DNA of 64,000 nt, taken from Pseudomonas putida. GTDB lineage: Bacteria > Pseudomonadota > Gammaproteobacteria > Pseudomonadales > Pseudomonadaceae. Position numbers and translations under genes: made by a program. The notes under the pieces are model-generated. The model saw only the letters and a list, made by a program, of their open reading frames with translations. It did not search any database and was not told where the DNA came from. Positions 28,932 through 38,103 of this stretch are shown here, piece after piece (the first letter of the stretch is position 1; every line of letters starts with the position of its first letter). The stretch lies in the NCBI RefSeq assembly GCF_005080685.1, contig NZ_CP039371.1, positions 6,014,001-6,078,000 of the forward strand, read 5' to 3'.

Positions 28932-30199
28932 CCATCAGCATTCTCGGCGCCCGGGTCATCGATCCCAACAGCGGCCTGGACCAGGTCACCGACCTGCACC
29001 TGGACGGCAGTCGCATCGTCGCCATCGGCGCGGCCCCGGCCGGTTTCAGCGCCCAGCGCACCCTTCAGGCCGACGGCCTGGTCGCCGCGCCCGGCCTGGT
29101 CGACCTGGGCGTGTCGCTGCGCGAGCCGGGGTACAGCCGCAAGGGCAACATCGCCAGCGAAACCCGCGCGGCGGTGGCCGGTGGCGTCACCAGCCTGTGC
29201 TGCCCACCGCAGACCAAACCGGTGCTGGACACCTCTGCGGTGGCCGAGCTGATTCTCGACCGCGCCCGCGAAGCCGGCAACAGCAAGGTCTATCCGATCG
29301 GCGCCCTGACCAAGGGACTGGAAGGCGAGCAACTGGCCGAGTTGGTGGCCCTGCGCGATACCGGCTGCGTGGCTTTCGGCAACGGCCTCAAGGAAATCCC
29401 CAACAATCGCACCTTGGCCCGTGCCCTGGAATACGCCGCCACATTCGACCTGACCGTGGTGTTCCACTCCCAGGACCGAGACCTGGCCCAGGGCGGCCTC
29501 GCCCACGAAGGTGCCATGGCCAGTTTCCTCGGCCTGCCGGGTATCCCGGAAACCGCCGAAACCGTGGCCCTGGCGCGCAACCTGCTGCTGGTGGAACAGT
29601 CCGGTGTGCGTGCGCACTTCACCCAGATCACCAGCGCCCGTGGCGCGCGACTGATCGCCCAGGCCCAGGAGCTGGGTTTGCCAGTAACCGCCGACGTTGC
29701 GCTGTACCAACTGATTCTCACCGACGAGTCGCTGCGCGAGTTCTCCAGCCTGTACCACGTGCAGCCGCCGCTGCGCACCGCCGCCGACCGCGACGGCCTG
29801 CGCGCGGCGGTCAAGTCCGGTGTGATCCAGGCGATTTCCAGCCATCACCAGCCCCACGAGCGCGATGCCAAGCTGGCGCCATTCGGTGCCACCGAGCCTG
29901 GCATCAGCAGCGTCGAGCTACTGCTGCCGCTGGCCATGACCCTGGTCGAAGACGGCCTGCTCGACCTGCCGACCCTGCTGGCCCGCCTGAGCAGCGGCCC
30001 GGCAGCGGCCATGCGCCTGCCAGCGGGCGAGTTGAAGGTGGGCGGCGCGGCGGACCTGGTGCTGTTCGATGCCAAGGCTTCCACCGTGGCCGGCGAGCGC
30101 TGGCTGTCACGCGGCGAGAACTGCCCGTTCATGGGCCACTGCCTGCCGGGCGCGGTGCGTTATACCTTGGTCGATGGGCATATCTGCCACGAGGCCTGA
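28928..30199 (+). CDS. pyrC': Dihydroorotase-like PyrC', non-catalytic partner of PyrB
   Basis: A 423-residue amidohydrolase-fold protein with a GTG start overlapping pyrB. Active dihydroorotases have a DxHxHLREPG metal motif; here the matching stretch is [13 protein letters not shown], with both histidines lost while LREPG is kept. In P. putida such a pseudo-dihydroorotase is known to be needed for assembly and activity of aspartate carbamoyltransferase, not for ring closure. A true pyrC must lie elsewhere. A REP pair follows the stop. Confidence 0.93.
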   Translation: MTISILGARVIDPNSGLDQVTDLHLDGSRIVAIGAAPAGFSAQRTLQADGLVAAPGLVDLGVSLREPGYSRKGNIASETRAAVAGGVTSLCCPPQTKPVLDTSAVAELILDRAREAGNSKVYPIGALTKGLEGEQLAELVALRDTGCVAFGNGLKEIPNNRTLARALEYAATFDLTVVFHSQDRDLAQGGLAHEGAMASFLGLPGIPETAETVALARNLLLVEQSGVRAHFTQITSARGARLIAQAQELGLPVTADVALYQLILTDESLREFSSLYHVQPPLRTAADRDGLRAAVKSGVIQAISSHHQPHERDAKLAPFGATEPGISSVELLLPLAMTLVEDGLLDLPTLLARLSSGPAAAMRLPAGELKVGGAADLVLFDAKASTVAGERWLSRGENCPFMGHCLPGAVRYTLVDGHICHEA

Positions 30200-30205
30200 G
30201 TAACC

Positions 30206-30327
30206 CCCTGTGGGAGCGGCCTTGCGTCGCGAAAGGGCCGCAAGGCGGCCCCGGCAATCCAGGCATGATGCCGAGATCCTGGGGCTGCTTCGCAGCCCTT
30301 TCGCGACGCAAGGCCGCTCCCACAGGG
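30206..30327. repeat. Paired REP element
   Basis: CCCTGTGGGAGCGGCCTTGC and its exact reverse complement bound 122 bases directly after pyrC'. The inner arms CTTTCGCGACGCAAGGCCGC and complement also pair. It closes the pyr operon and precedes the heat-shock promoter of hslV. Confidence 0.9.
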
Positions 30328-30371
30328 ATCGAACCCAGCCTTGCCCCGCCAACAACCATTCATCCCCCCCG

Positions 30372-30400
30372 GTTGAAATCCTTCCCCCCTCCCCCCATAT
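30372..30400 (+). promoter_or_regulatory. Sigma-32-type heat-shock promoter of hslVU
   Basis: GTTGAAA at 30372-30378 and CCCCATAT at 30393-30400, 14 bases apart, match the sigma-32 consensus CTTGAAA / CCCCATNT closely. The only mismatch is the first base. The hslV start lies about 45 bases downstream. This fits HslVU as a heat-shock protease. Confidence 0.85.
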
Positions 30401-30445
30401 GAGTCTGCATCAGGCATTTTCGCCCCGCTGCGTGGAGACTCTCCC

Positions 30446-30976
30446 TTGACCACCATCGTTTCTGTCCGCCGTAACGGCAAAGTCGTCATGGGCGGCGACG
30501 GCCAGGTATCCCTCGGCAACACCGTGATGAAAGGCAACGCCAAGAAGGTCCGTCGCCTGTACCACGGCCAGGTCATCGCCGGCTTCGCCGGTGCCACCGC
30601 CGACGCCTTCACCCTGTTCGAACGCTTCGAAGGCCAACTGGAAAAACACCAGGGCCATCTGGTTCGGGCCGCCGTCGAACTGGCCAAGGAATGGCGTACC
30701 GACCGCTCCCTGAGCCGCCTGGAAGCCATGCTGGCAGTGGCCAACAAGGACGCATCGCTGATCATCACCGGCAACGGTGACGTGGTCGAACCCGAAGACG
30801 GCCTGATCGCCATGGGTTCCGGTGGCGCTTACGCCCAGGCAGCAGCCCGCGCCCTGCTGAACAAGACCGACCTCTCGGCCCGCGAAATCGCCGAGACCGC
30901 CCTGAACATCGCCGGTGACATCTGCGTGTTCACCAACCACAACCTGACCATCGAGGAGCAGGACCTGGCCGAGTAA
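30446..30976 (+). CDS. hslV: HslV peptidase subunit of the HslVU protease
   Basis: A 176-residue proteasome-type peptidase. The mature chain begins [20 protein letters not shown], with the N-terminal Thr as nucleophile after removal of the first residue. '[27 protein letters not shown]' and '[15 protein letters not shown]' are family marks. The start is a TTG at 30446, with GGAG ten bases before; no ATG gives the right N-terminus. It forms two hexameric rings capped by HslU. A terminator-like hairpin follows before hslU. Confidence 0.96.
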   Translation: MTTIVSVRRNGKVVMGGDGQVSLGNTVMKGNAKKVRRLYHGQVIAGFAGATADAFTLFERFEGQLEKHQGHLVRAAVELAKEWRTDRSLSRLEAMLAVANKDASLIITGNGDVVEPEDGLIAMGSGGAYAQAAARALLNKTDLSAREIAETALNIAGDICVFTNHNLTIEEQDLAE

Positions 30977-30991
30977 ATCAGTTGTTTTGGC

Positions 30992-31014
30992 GTCCCGCTC
31001 GCCGCGGGACTTTT
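30992..31014 (+). terminator. Terminator-like hairpin between hslV and hslU
   Basis: GTCCCGC (30992-30998) pairs perfectly with GCGGGAC (31004-31010) around a five-base loop, followed directly by TTTT. It lies inside the operon, so it may partly stop transcription and set the HslV:HslU ratio. Confidence 0.65.
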
Positions 31015-31050
31015 CCACGCTGAATACTCTGCTCGAGGACCATTTTCATC

Positions 31051-32394
31051 ATGTCCATGACCCCCCGCGAGATCGTCCACGAACTCAACCGTCACATCAT
31101 CGGCCAGGATGACGCCAAGCGCGCCGTCGCCATTGCCCTGCGCAACCGCTGGCGGCGCATGCAGCTGCCGGTCGAGCTGCGTGCCGAGGTCACCCCCAAG
31201 AACATCCTGATGATCGGCCCTACCGGCGTCGGCAAGACCGAGATCGCCCGTCGCCTGGCCAAGCTGGCCAATGCGCCGTTCCTCAAGGTCGAGGCGACCA
31301 AGTTCACCGAAGTGGGCTACGTTGGCCGCGACGTCGAGTCGATCATCCGCGACCTGGCCGATGCCGCGCTGAAGATGCTCCGCGAGCAGGAGATCGTCCG
31401 CGTGCGTCACCGCGCCGAAGACGCCGCCGAAGACCGCATCCTCGACGCCCTGCTGCCGCAGGCGCGGGTCACCAGCTTCAGCGAGGAAGCGGCGCAGACC
31501 AGCAGCGACTCCAACACCCGCCAGCTGTTCCGCAAGCGCCTGCGCGAAGGCCAACTGGATGACAAGGAAATCGAGATCGAAGTCGCCGACAGCGTTGGCG
31601 TGGAGATCGCCGCGCCGCCTGGCATGGAAGAGATGACCAACCAGCTGCAAAGCCTGTTCGCCAATATGGGCAAGGGCAAGCGCAAGGCGCGCAAGCTCAA
31701 GGTCAAGGACGCGCTGAAGATGGTCCGCGACGAAGAAGCCAGCCGCCTGGTCAACGACGAAGAGCTCAAGGCCAAGGCCCTGGAAGCGGTCGAGCAGCAT
31801 GGCATCGTGTTCATCGACGAGATCGACAAGGTGGCCAAGCGTGGCAACGTCGGTGGCGCCGATGTGTCCCGCGAGGGCGTCCAGCGTGACCTGCTGCCGC
31901 TCATCGAAGGCTGCACCGTCAACACCAAGCTGGGCATGGTCAAGACCGACCACATTCTGTTCATCGCTTCCGGCGCGTTCCACCTGAGCAAGCCGAGCGA
32001 CCTGGTGCCGGAGCTGCAGGGCCGCCTGCCGATTCGTGTCGAGCTCAAGGCCCTGACCCCGGAAGACTTCGAGCGCATCCTGCAAGAGCCGCACGCCTCG
32101 CTGACCGAGCAGTACCAGGCCTTGCTCAAGACCGAGGGTCTGAATATCGAGTTCGCCGAGGATGGCATCAAGCGCCTGGCCGAAATCGCCTACCAGGTCA
32201 ATGAAAAGACCGAGAACATCGGTGCCCGCCGCCTGCACACCCTGCTCGAGCGTTTGCTCGAAGAGGTGTCGTTCAGTGCCGGTGACCTGGCCAGCGCCCA
32301 CGACGAAGCACCGATCCGCATCGATGCCGCCTACGTGAACAGCCACCTGGGTGAGCTGGCGCAGAACGAAGACCTGTCGCGCTATATCCTGTAA
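31051..32394 (+). CDS. hslU: HslU ATPase/unfoldase subunit
   Basis: A 447-residue AAA+ ATPase that unfolds substrates for HslV. Walker A is GPTGVGKT (residues 56-63). The variable I domain (about 110-240) is Glu/Lys-rich. Walker B is [14 protein letters not shown]; sensor 2 lies in '[21 protein letters not shown]'. The C-terminal 'EDLSRYIL' is the tail that inserts into HslV. It forms an operon with hslV under the sigma-32-type promoter. Confidence 0.97.
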   Translation: MSMTPREIVHELNRHIIGQDDAKRAVAIALRNRWRRMQLPVELRAEVTPKNILMIGPTGVGKTEIARRLAKLANAPFLKVEATKFTEVGYVGRDVESIIRDLADAALKMLREQEIVRVRHRAEDAAEDRILDALLPQARVTSFSEEAAQTSSDSNTRQLFRKRLREGQLDDKEIEIEVADSVGVEIAAPPGMEEMTNQLQSLFANMGKGKRKARKLKVKDALKMVRDEEASRLVNDEELKAKALEAVEQHGIVFIDEIDKVAKRGNVGGADVSREGVQRDLLPLIEGCTVNTKLGMVKTDHILFIASGAFHLSKPSDLVPELQGRLPIRVELKALTPEDFERILQEPHASLTEQYQALLKTEGLNIEFAEDGIKRLAEIAYQVNEKTENIGARRLHTLLERLLEEVSFSAGDLASAHDEAPIRIDAAYVNSHLGELAQNEDLSRYIL

Positions 32395-32400
32395 GACCGC

Positions 32401-32486
32401 ACGGGCCGCTCCCACAAGTCCAGCGTTGTAATGGCAGTGTGGGAGCGGCCTTGTGTCGCGACAGGGCTGCGCAGCAGCCCCAATGC
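32401..32486. repeat. Paired REP element
   Basis: GGGCCGCTCCCACA and TGTGGGAGCGGCC face each other seven bases after the hslU stop. The second copy is the longer, ending in CGCGACAGGGCTGCGCAGCAG, itself self-complementary. It probably ends the hslVU transcript. Confidence 0.85.
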
Positions 32487-32547
32487 CCTTGAATCCCTCC
32501 CCCATAAGCTGGAAGCTTGCGCTATCAGCTCAGAAGAGATTCAGACC

Positions 32548-32925
32548 ATGGCCCGCCTGCCCACCGCCATCAACCTGCACAAAGCCTCGAAAACCCTCAC
32601 CCTCACCTATGCCCCCGGCGAGGTCTACCACCTGCCCGCCGAATTCCTGCGCGTGCACTCTCCCTCCGCCGAGGTCCAGGGCCACGGCAATCCGATCCTG
32701 CAATACGGCAAGCTCAACGTCGGCCTCAGCGGCCTGGAGCCAGCCGGCCAGTACGCACTCAAGCTGACCTTCGACGATGGCCACGACAGCGGCCTGTTCA
32801 CCTGGGAATATCTTGAGCAATTGTGCCTGCGCCAGGAGCAGCTCTGGGCCGACTACCTCGAAGAACTACACAAGGCCGGAAAGGCCCGCGACCCGGCGGA
32901 GTCAGTGGTCAAGCTGATGCTCTGA
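32548..32925 (+). CDS. DUF971 (gamma-butyrobetaine hydroxylase N-terminal-like) protein
   Basis: A 125-residue protein starting MARLPTAINLHKASKTLTLT. The pattern 'LTYAPGEVYHLPAEFLRVHSPSAEVQGH' and 'YALKLTFDDGHDSGLFTWEYLEQL' is the small DUF971 domain, also found at the N-terminus of gamma-butyrobetaine hydroxylases. Stand-alone members lie next to iron-sulfur or redox genes in many bacteria, but no function is established. Its place between hslU and the pha locus is usual for pseudomonads. Confidence 0.88.
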   Translation: MARLPTAINLHKASKTLTLTYAPGEVYHLPAEFLRVHSPSAEVQGHGNPILQYGKLNVGLSGLEPAGQYALKLTFDDGHDSGLFTWEYLEQLCLRQEQLWADYLEELHKAGKARDPAESVVKLML

Positions 32926-32982
32926 CACAGGCCCTGCAAAGTTAGAGCGCATTTTCTAATGCCATTTGTTTGAATGCCTTAC

Positions 32983-32995
32983 AGACAGGCTGTCT
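32983..32995. promoter_or_regulatory. Palindrome upstream of phaC1, possible operator
   Basis: AGACAGGCTGTCT is a perfect 6+1+6 palindrome 160 bases before phaC1, within an AT-richer stretch (32935-33000) where a promoter would be expected. It could be an operator for the PHA genes. No identical copy is seen before phaI, so linking it to PhaD is a guess. Confidence 0.4.
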
Positions 32996-33154
32996 TGCGC
33001 ATTCGAGCAAAGTCGGGTAACCAATGGAGCTGGAAATTACCTGCCGCCCTTTCCAGGGCCCTCAGTAACACCGCTGTTTCTTATCACTGGTCACCCGAGT
33101 AGCAGTACCGGGCACAGCAACCGGTACTCGTCTCAGGACAACGGAGCGTCGTAG

Positions 33155-34834
33155 ATGAGTAACAAGAACAACGATGAGTTGCAGCGGCAGGCCTCGGCGA
33201 ACACCCTGGGGCTGAACCCGATCATCGGCATCCGCCGCAAGGACCTGCTGAGCTCGGCGCGTACCGTGCTGCGCCAGGCCGTGCGCCAGCCCCTGCTGAG
33301 CGCCAAGCACGTGGCGCATTTCGGCCTGGAGTTGAAGAACGTGCTGCTGGGCAAGTCCAGCCTGCAGCCTGCCGGCGACGACCGCCGCTTCAGCGACCCG
33401 GCCTGGACCAACAATCCCCTGTACCGCCGCTACCTGCAGACCTACCTGGCCTGGCGCAAGGAGCTGCACGACTGGATCGGCAACAGCGACCTGCCGCCCC
33501 AGGACATCAGCCGAGGCCAGTTCGTCATCAACCTGATGACCGAGGCCATGGCACCGACCAACACCCTGTCCAACCCCGCTGCGGTCAAGCGCTTCTTCGA
33601 GACCGGCGGCAAGAGCCTGCTCGATGGCCTGTCCAACCTGGCCAAGGACCTGGTCAACAACGGCGGCATGCCGAGCCAGGTGAACATGGATGCCTTCGAG
33701 GTCGGCAAGAACCTTGGCACCAGCGAAGGCGCCGTGGTGTACCGCAACGACGTGCTGGAGCTGATCCAGTACCGGCCGATCACCGAGCAGGTGCATGCGC
33801 GGCCGTTGCTGGTGGTGCCGCCGCAGATCAACAAGTTCTATGTCTTCGACCTGAGCCCGGAGAAGAGCCTCACGCGCTTCTGCCTGCGCTCCAGCCAGCA
33901 GACCTTCATGATCAGCTGGCGCAACCCGACCAAGGCCCAGCGCGAGTGGGGCCTGTCGACCTACATCGACGCGCTCAAGGAAGCGGTCGATGCGGTGCTG
34001 GCAATTACCGGCAGCAACGACCTGAACATCCTCGGCGCCTGCTCCGGCGGCATCACCTGCACCGCGCTGGTCGGCCACTACGCGGCTATCGGCGAGAACA
34101 AGGTCAATGCCCTGACCCTGCTGGTGAGCGTACTCGACACCACCATCGACAACGAAGTCGCGCTGTTCGTCGACGAGCAGACCCTGGAAGCGGCCAAGCG
34201 CCATTCCTACCAGGCCGGCGTGCTCGAAGGCAGCGACATGGCCAAGGTCTTCGCCTGGATGCGGCCCAACGACCTGATCTGGAACTACTGGGTGAACAAC
34301 TACCTGCTGGGCAACGAGCCGCCGGTGTTCGATATTCTGTTCTGGAACAACGACACCACGCGCCTGCCCGCCGCGTTCCACGGCGACCTGATCGAGATGT
34401 TCAAGAGCAACCCGCTGACCCGCGCCAACGCGCTGGAAGTGTGCGGCACCGCGATCGACCTGAAGCAGGTGCAATGCGATATCTATAGCGTGGCCGGGAG
34501 CAACGACCATATCACTCCATGGCCATCGTGCTATCGCTCGGCGCACCTGTTCGGCGGCAAGATCGAGTTCGTGCTGTCCAACAGCGGGCACATCCAGAGC
34601 ATCCTCAATCCACCGGGCAACCCCAAGGCTCGCTTCATGACCGGCGTCGACCGCCCAGGAGATCCGTTGGCCTGGCAGGAGAACGCGGTCAAGCACGTCG
34701 ACTCCTGGTGGCTGCACTGGCAGACCTGGCTGGGCGAGCGCGCTGGCGAACTGAAAAAAGCCCCCACGCGCCTGGGTAACAGGGCCTATACCGCTGCCGA
34801 GGCAGCGCCAGGGACCTACGTCCACGAACGTTGA
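33155..34834 (+). CDS. phaC1: Class II poly(3-hydroxyalkanoate) synthase 1
   Basis: A 559-residue enzyme polymerising medium-chain (R)-3-hydroxyacyl-CoA on the surface of PHA granules. The catalytic Cys296 lies in the lipase-like box GACSGG, Asp451 in 'SNDHITPW' and His479 in SNSGHIQSI, all at the positions known for pseudomonad PhaC1. The length is standard. It opens the phaC1-phaZ-phaC2-phaD cluster; a strong hairpin separates it from phaZ. Confidence 0.98.
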   Translation: MSNKNNDELQRQASANTLGLNPIIGIRRKDLLSSARTVLRQAVRQPLLSAKHVAHFGLELKNVLLGKSSLQPAGDDRRFSDPAWTNNPLYRRYLQTYLAWRKELHDWIGNSDLPPQDISRGQFVINLMTEAMAPTNTLSNPAAVKRFFETGGKSLLDGLSNLAKDLVNNGGMPSQVNMDAFEVGKNLGTSEGAVVYRNDVLELIQYRPITEQVHARPLLVVPPQINKFYVFDLSPEKSLTRFCLRSSQQTFMISWRNPTKAQREWGLSTYIDALKEAVDAVLAITGSNDLNILGACSGGITCTALVGHYAAIGENKVNALTLLVSVLDTTIDNEVALFVDEQTLEAAKRHSYQAGVLEGSDMAKVFAWMRPNDLIWNYWVNNYLLGNEPPVFDILFWNNDTTRLPAAFHGDLIEMFKSNPLTRANALEVCGTAIDLKQVQCDIYSVAGSNDHITPWPSCYRSAHLFGGKIEFVLSNSGHIQSILNPPGNPKARFMTGVDRPGDPLAWQENAVKHVDSWWLHWQTWLGERAGELKKAPTRLGNRAYTAAEAAPGTYVHER

Positions 34835-34844
34835 GCGGTACCAT

Positions 34845-34866
34845 CGTGGTGCCCTCGGGCACCACG
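34845..34866 (+). terminator. Hairpin between phaC1 and phaZ
   Basis: CGTGGTGCC (34845-34853) pairs perfectly with GGCACCACG (34858-34866) around a CTCG loop, 10 bases after the phaC1 stop. The following sequence has only three Ts. It may be a weak terminator or an mRNA processing or stability element that lowers phaZ relative to phaC1. Confidence 0.6.
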
Positions 34867-34894
34867 GCGCTTTACCTAACACAGAGTCACATGC

Positions 34895-35746
34895 ATGCCG
34901 CAACCCTATGTATTCAGGACCGTCGAGCTGGATGACCAATCCATTCGCACCGCTGTCCGCCCTGGCAAGCCACACCTGACGCCGCTGCTGATCTTCAACG
35001 GCATCGGCGCCAACCTGGAGTTGGTGTTCCCCTTCATCGAGGCGCTGGACCCGGACCTGGAGGTCATCGCCTTCGACGTGCCGGGCGTCGGCGGCTCATC
35101 CACCCCACGCCATCCCTATCGCTTTCCCGGCCTGGCCAAGCTCACCGCACGCATGCTCGACTACCTCGACTATGGCCAGGTCGATGTCGTGGGGGTGTCC
35201 TGGGGCGGAGCGCTGGCCCAGCAATTCGCCCACGACTATCCCGAACGCTGCAAGAAACTGGTGCTGGCAGCCACCGCTGCCGGTGCGTTCATGGTGCCGG
35301 GCAAGCCCAAGGTGCTGTGGATGATGGCCAGCCCGCGGCGCTACGTTCAGCCCTCCCATGTGATCCGCATCGCGCCGCTGATCTACGGCGGCGCCTTTCG
35401 ACGCGACCCGGACCTGGCCCTGCACCATGCGGCCAAGGTCCGCTCGGGCGGCAAGATGGGCTACTACTGGCAGCTGTTCGCAGGCCTGGGCTGGACCAGC
35501 ATCCACTGGCTGCACAAGATCCATCAGCCAACCCTGATACTCGCTGGCGACGACGACCCGCTGATCCCACTGATCAACATGCGCCTGCTGGCCTGGCGAA
35601 TTCCCAATGCCCAGCTACATATTATCGACGACGGCCATTTGTTCCTGATCACCCGCGCCGAGGCCGTCGCACCGATCATCATGAAGTTCCTCCAGCAAGA
35701 ACGTCAGCGCGCGGTGATGCACCCGCGCCCTGCTTCCGGTGGGTAG
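34895..35746 (+). CDS. phaZ: Intracellular PHA depolymerase
   Basis: A 283-residue alpha/beta hydrolase that breaks down stored medium-chain PHA. The nucleophile Ser102 lies in GVSWGGA, as in the characterised P. putida enzyme; an Asp in 'LILAGDDDPLIPL' and the His in 'LHIIDDGHLFLITRAE' complete the triad. It lies between the two synthases, so polymer synthesis and turnover genes are transcribed together. Confidence 0.97.
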   Translation: MPQPYVFRTVELDDQSIRTAVRPGKPHLTPLLIFNGIGANLELVFPFIEALDPDLEVIAFDVPGVGGSSTPRHPYRFPGLAKLTARMLDYLDYGQVDVVGVSWGGALAQQFAHDYPERCKKLVLAATAAGAFMVPGKPKVLWMMASPRRYVQPSHVIRIAPLIYGGAFRRDPDLALHHAAKVRSGGKMGYYWQLFAGLGWTSIHWLHKIHQPTLILAGDDDPLIPLINMRLLAWRIPNAQLHIIDDGHLFLITRAEAVAPIIMKFLQQERQRAVMHPRPASGG

Positions 35747-35784
35747 GCCCGCAAGCAGAACGGGGAAGACGAAGGAGTGTTGCC

Positions 35785-37467
35785 ATGAAAGACAAACCGG
35801 CCAAAGGAACGCCAACGCTTCCCGCCATCCAGATGAACGTGCACAACGCCATGGTCGGCCTGCGCGGCCGTGACCTGCTGTCGACCTTGCGCCACGTGGG
35901 TCGCCACGGGCTGCGCAACCCGCTGCACACCGCGCGCCACCTGCTCGCCCTGGGTGGCCAGCTGGGCAAGGTGATGCTCGGTGACACACCGCTGCAGCCC
36001 AACCCTCGCGACGCCCGTTTCAGCGACCCGACCTGGACGCAGAACCCCTTCTACCGCCGCAGTCTGCAGGCCTACCTCGCCTGGCAGCGCCAGACCCGCC
36101 TGTGGATCGAGGAAAGCCAGCTCGACGCCGACGATCGAGCCCGGGTGCACTTTCTCTTCAACCTGCTCAACGACGCCCTGGCGCCCAGCAACTCGCTGCT
36201 CAATCCCCTGGCGGTCAAGGAACTGTTCAATACCGGCGGCCAGAGCCTGGTACGCGGCGTGGCCCAGTTGATCGACGACCTGCGCCACAACGACGGCCTG
36301 CCACGCCAGGTCGACGAGCGCGCCTTCGAGGTGGGCGGCAACCTCGCTGCCACGCCGGGGGCGGTGGTGTACCGCAACGAACTGCTCGAGCTGATCCAGT
36401 ACCTGCCGATGAGCGAGAAGCAGCACGCCCGGCCGCTGCTGGTGATACCGCCGCAGATCAACAAGTTTTACATCTTCGACCTGAGCTCGACCAACAGCTT
36501 CGTCCAGTACATGCTCAAGAACGGCCTGCAGGTGTTCATGGTGAGCTGGCGCAACCCGGAGCCGCGCCACCGCGAATGGGGGCTGTCGAGCTACGTCGAG
36601 GCCCTCGAGCAGGCCCTCAACGCCTGCCGCAGCATCAGTGGCAACCGCGATCCCAACCTGATGGGCGCCTGCGCCGGTGGCCTGACCATGGCCGCGCTGC
36701 AGGGGCACCTGCAAGCCAAGCACCAGTTGCGCCGGGTACGCAGTGCCACCTACCTGGTCAGCTTGCTCGACAGCCAGTTCGAGAGCCCCGCCAGCCTGTT
36801 CGCCGACGAGCAGACCGTCGAGGCGGCCAAGCGCCGCTCCTACCAACGCGGGGTGCTCGATGGCGCCGAGGTGGCGCGGATCTTCGCCTGGATGCGGCCC
36901 AACGACCTGATCTGGCACTACTGGGTCAACAACTACCTGCTCGGCAAGACGCCGCCGGCCTTCGACATCCTCTACTGGAACGCCGACAACACCCGCCTGC
37001 CCGCTGCCCTGCATGGCGACCTGCTGGACTTCTTCAAGCACAACCCATTGACCCACGCCGCAGGCCTGGAAGTGTGCGGCACGCCCATCGACCTGGGCCA
37101 GGTCACCCTGGACAGCTTCACCGTGGCTGGCAGCAACGACCACATCACCCCGTGGGACGCGGTGTATCGCTCGGCCTTGTTGCTCGGCGGCGAACGGCGC
37201 TTCGTGCTGGCCAACAGCGGGCACATCCAGAGCATCATCAATCCGCCGGGCAACCCCAAGGCCTATTACCTCGACAACGCCAAACTGCCGAGCGATCCCC
37301 GCGCCTGGTTCCACGATGCCGTACGCCGCGAGGGCAGTTGGTGGCCACTGTGGCTGGAATGGATCACGGCACGCTCCGGCGCGCTCAAGGCGCCGCGCAC
37401 CGAACTGGGCAACGCGGCCTACCCGACGCTAGGCCCGGCGCCTGGCAGCTACGTACGCGCGCGATGA
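35785..37467 (+). CDS. phaC2: Class II poly(3-hydroxyalkanoate) synthase 2
   Basis: A 560-residue paralogue of PhaC1 with catalytic Cys296 in GACAGG, Asp452 in SNDHITPWD and His480 in ANSGHIQSI. Where PhaC1 has Ser after the nucleophile, this has Ala. The frame is open far upstream over phaZ, but the ATG at 35785, with GAAGGAG upstream, gives the family N-terminus. It is usually a minor synthase with somewhat different monomer preference. phaD starts 14 bp after its stop. Confidence 0.97.
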   Translation: MKDKPAKGTPTLPAIQMNVHNAMVGLRGRDLLSTLRHVGRHGLRNPLHTARHLLALGGQLGKVMLGDTPLQPNPRDARFSDPTWTQNPFYRRSLQAYLAWQRQTRLWIEESQLDADDRARVHFLFNLLNDALAPSNSLLNPLAVKELFNTGGQSLVRGVAQLIDDLRHNDGLPRQVDERAFEVGGNLAATPGAVVYRNELLELIQYLPMSEKQHARPLLVIPPQINKFYIFDLSSTNSFVQYMLKNGLQVFMVSWRNPEPRHREWGLSSYVEALEQALNACRSISGNRDPNLMGACAGGLTMAALQGHLQAKHQLRRVRSATYLVSLLDSQFESPASLFADEQTVEAAKRRSYQRGVLDGAEVARIFAWMRPNDLIWHYWVNNYLLGKTPPAFDILYWNADNTRLPAALHGDLLDFFKHNPLTHAAGLEVCGTPIDLGQVTLDSFTVAGSNDHITPWDAVYRSALLLGGERRFVLANSGHIQSIINPPGNPKAYYLDNAKLPSDPRAWFHDAVRREGSWWPLWLEWITARSGALKAPRTELGNAAYPTLGPAPGSYVRAR

Positions 37468-37480
37468 GCAACGCACACGG

Positions 37481-38095
37481 ATGAAGACCCGCGACCGAAT
37501 CCTCGACTGCGCCCTGCAGCTGTTCAACCAGCAGGGCGAACCCAACATCTCGACCCTGGAGATCGCCAACGAGCTGGGCATCAGCCCCGGCAACCTGTAC
37601 TACCACTTCCACGGCAAAGAGCCGCTGGTGCTGGGCCTGTTCGAGCGCTTCGAGGAGGCGCTGCTACCCCTGCTCGATCCGCCGCTGGAGGTGCGCCTGG
37701 ATGCCGAGGATTACTGGCTGCTCCTGCACCTGATCGTCGAGCGCATGGCGCAGTACCGGTTTCTCTTCCAGGACCTGTCCAACCTGACCGGGCGCCTGCC
37801 CAAGCTGGCGCGGGGCATGCGCAACCTGATCAACGCCCTCAAGCGTACGCTCGCGGCGCTGCTGGCCAGCCTCAAGGGCCAGGGGCAGGTGGTCAGCGAG
37901 ACCCAGGCGTTGGGGCAGTTGGTGGAACAGATCAGCCTGACGCTGCTGTTCTCACTGGACTACCAGCGCGTGCTGGGGCGTGAGGGAGATGTGGGGATCG
38001 TGGTGTACCAGGTGATGATGCTGGTGGCGCCGCATCTGCAGGCACCGGCGCGGGAGGCGGCGGAGCAGTTGGCGCAGCGGTATCTGGAGGGGTAG
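37481..38095 (+). CDS. phaD: TetR-family regulator of PHA genes
   Basis: A 204-residue regulator with an N-terminal TetR helix-turn-helix ('DRILDCALQLFNQQG', 'ISTLEIANELGISPGNLYYHFHGKEPLVL') and a helical ligand domain. PhaD in P. putida is an activator of phaI-phaF and phaC1 that responds to a fatty-acid-derived CoA ester. It ends the rightward cluster; the REP array follows and the phasin genes converge on it. Confidence 0.95.
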   Translation: MKTRDRILDCALQLFNQQGEPNISTLEIANELGISPGNLYYHFHGKEPLVLGLFERFEEALLPLLDPPLEVRLDAEDYWLLLHLIVERMAQYRFLFQDLSNLTGRLPKLARGMRNLINALKRTLAALLASLKGQGQVVSETQALGQLVEQISLTLLFSLDYQRVLGREGDVGIVVYQVMMLVAPHLQAPAREAAEQLAQRYLEG

Positions 38096-38103
38096 GTCTG
38101 CGA

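Noticed and set aside
33062-34975. Open minus-strand frame opposite phaC1
   Set aside because: Shadow of phaC1, whose catalytic residues fall at the exact expected positions.
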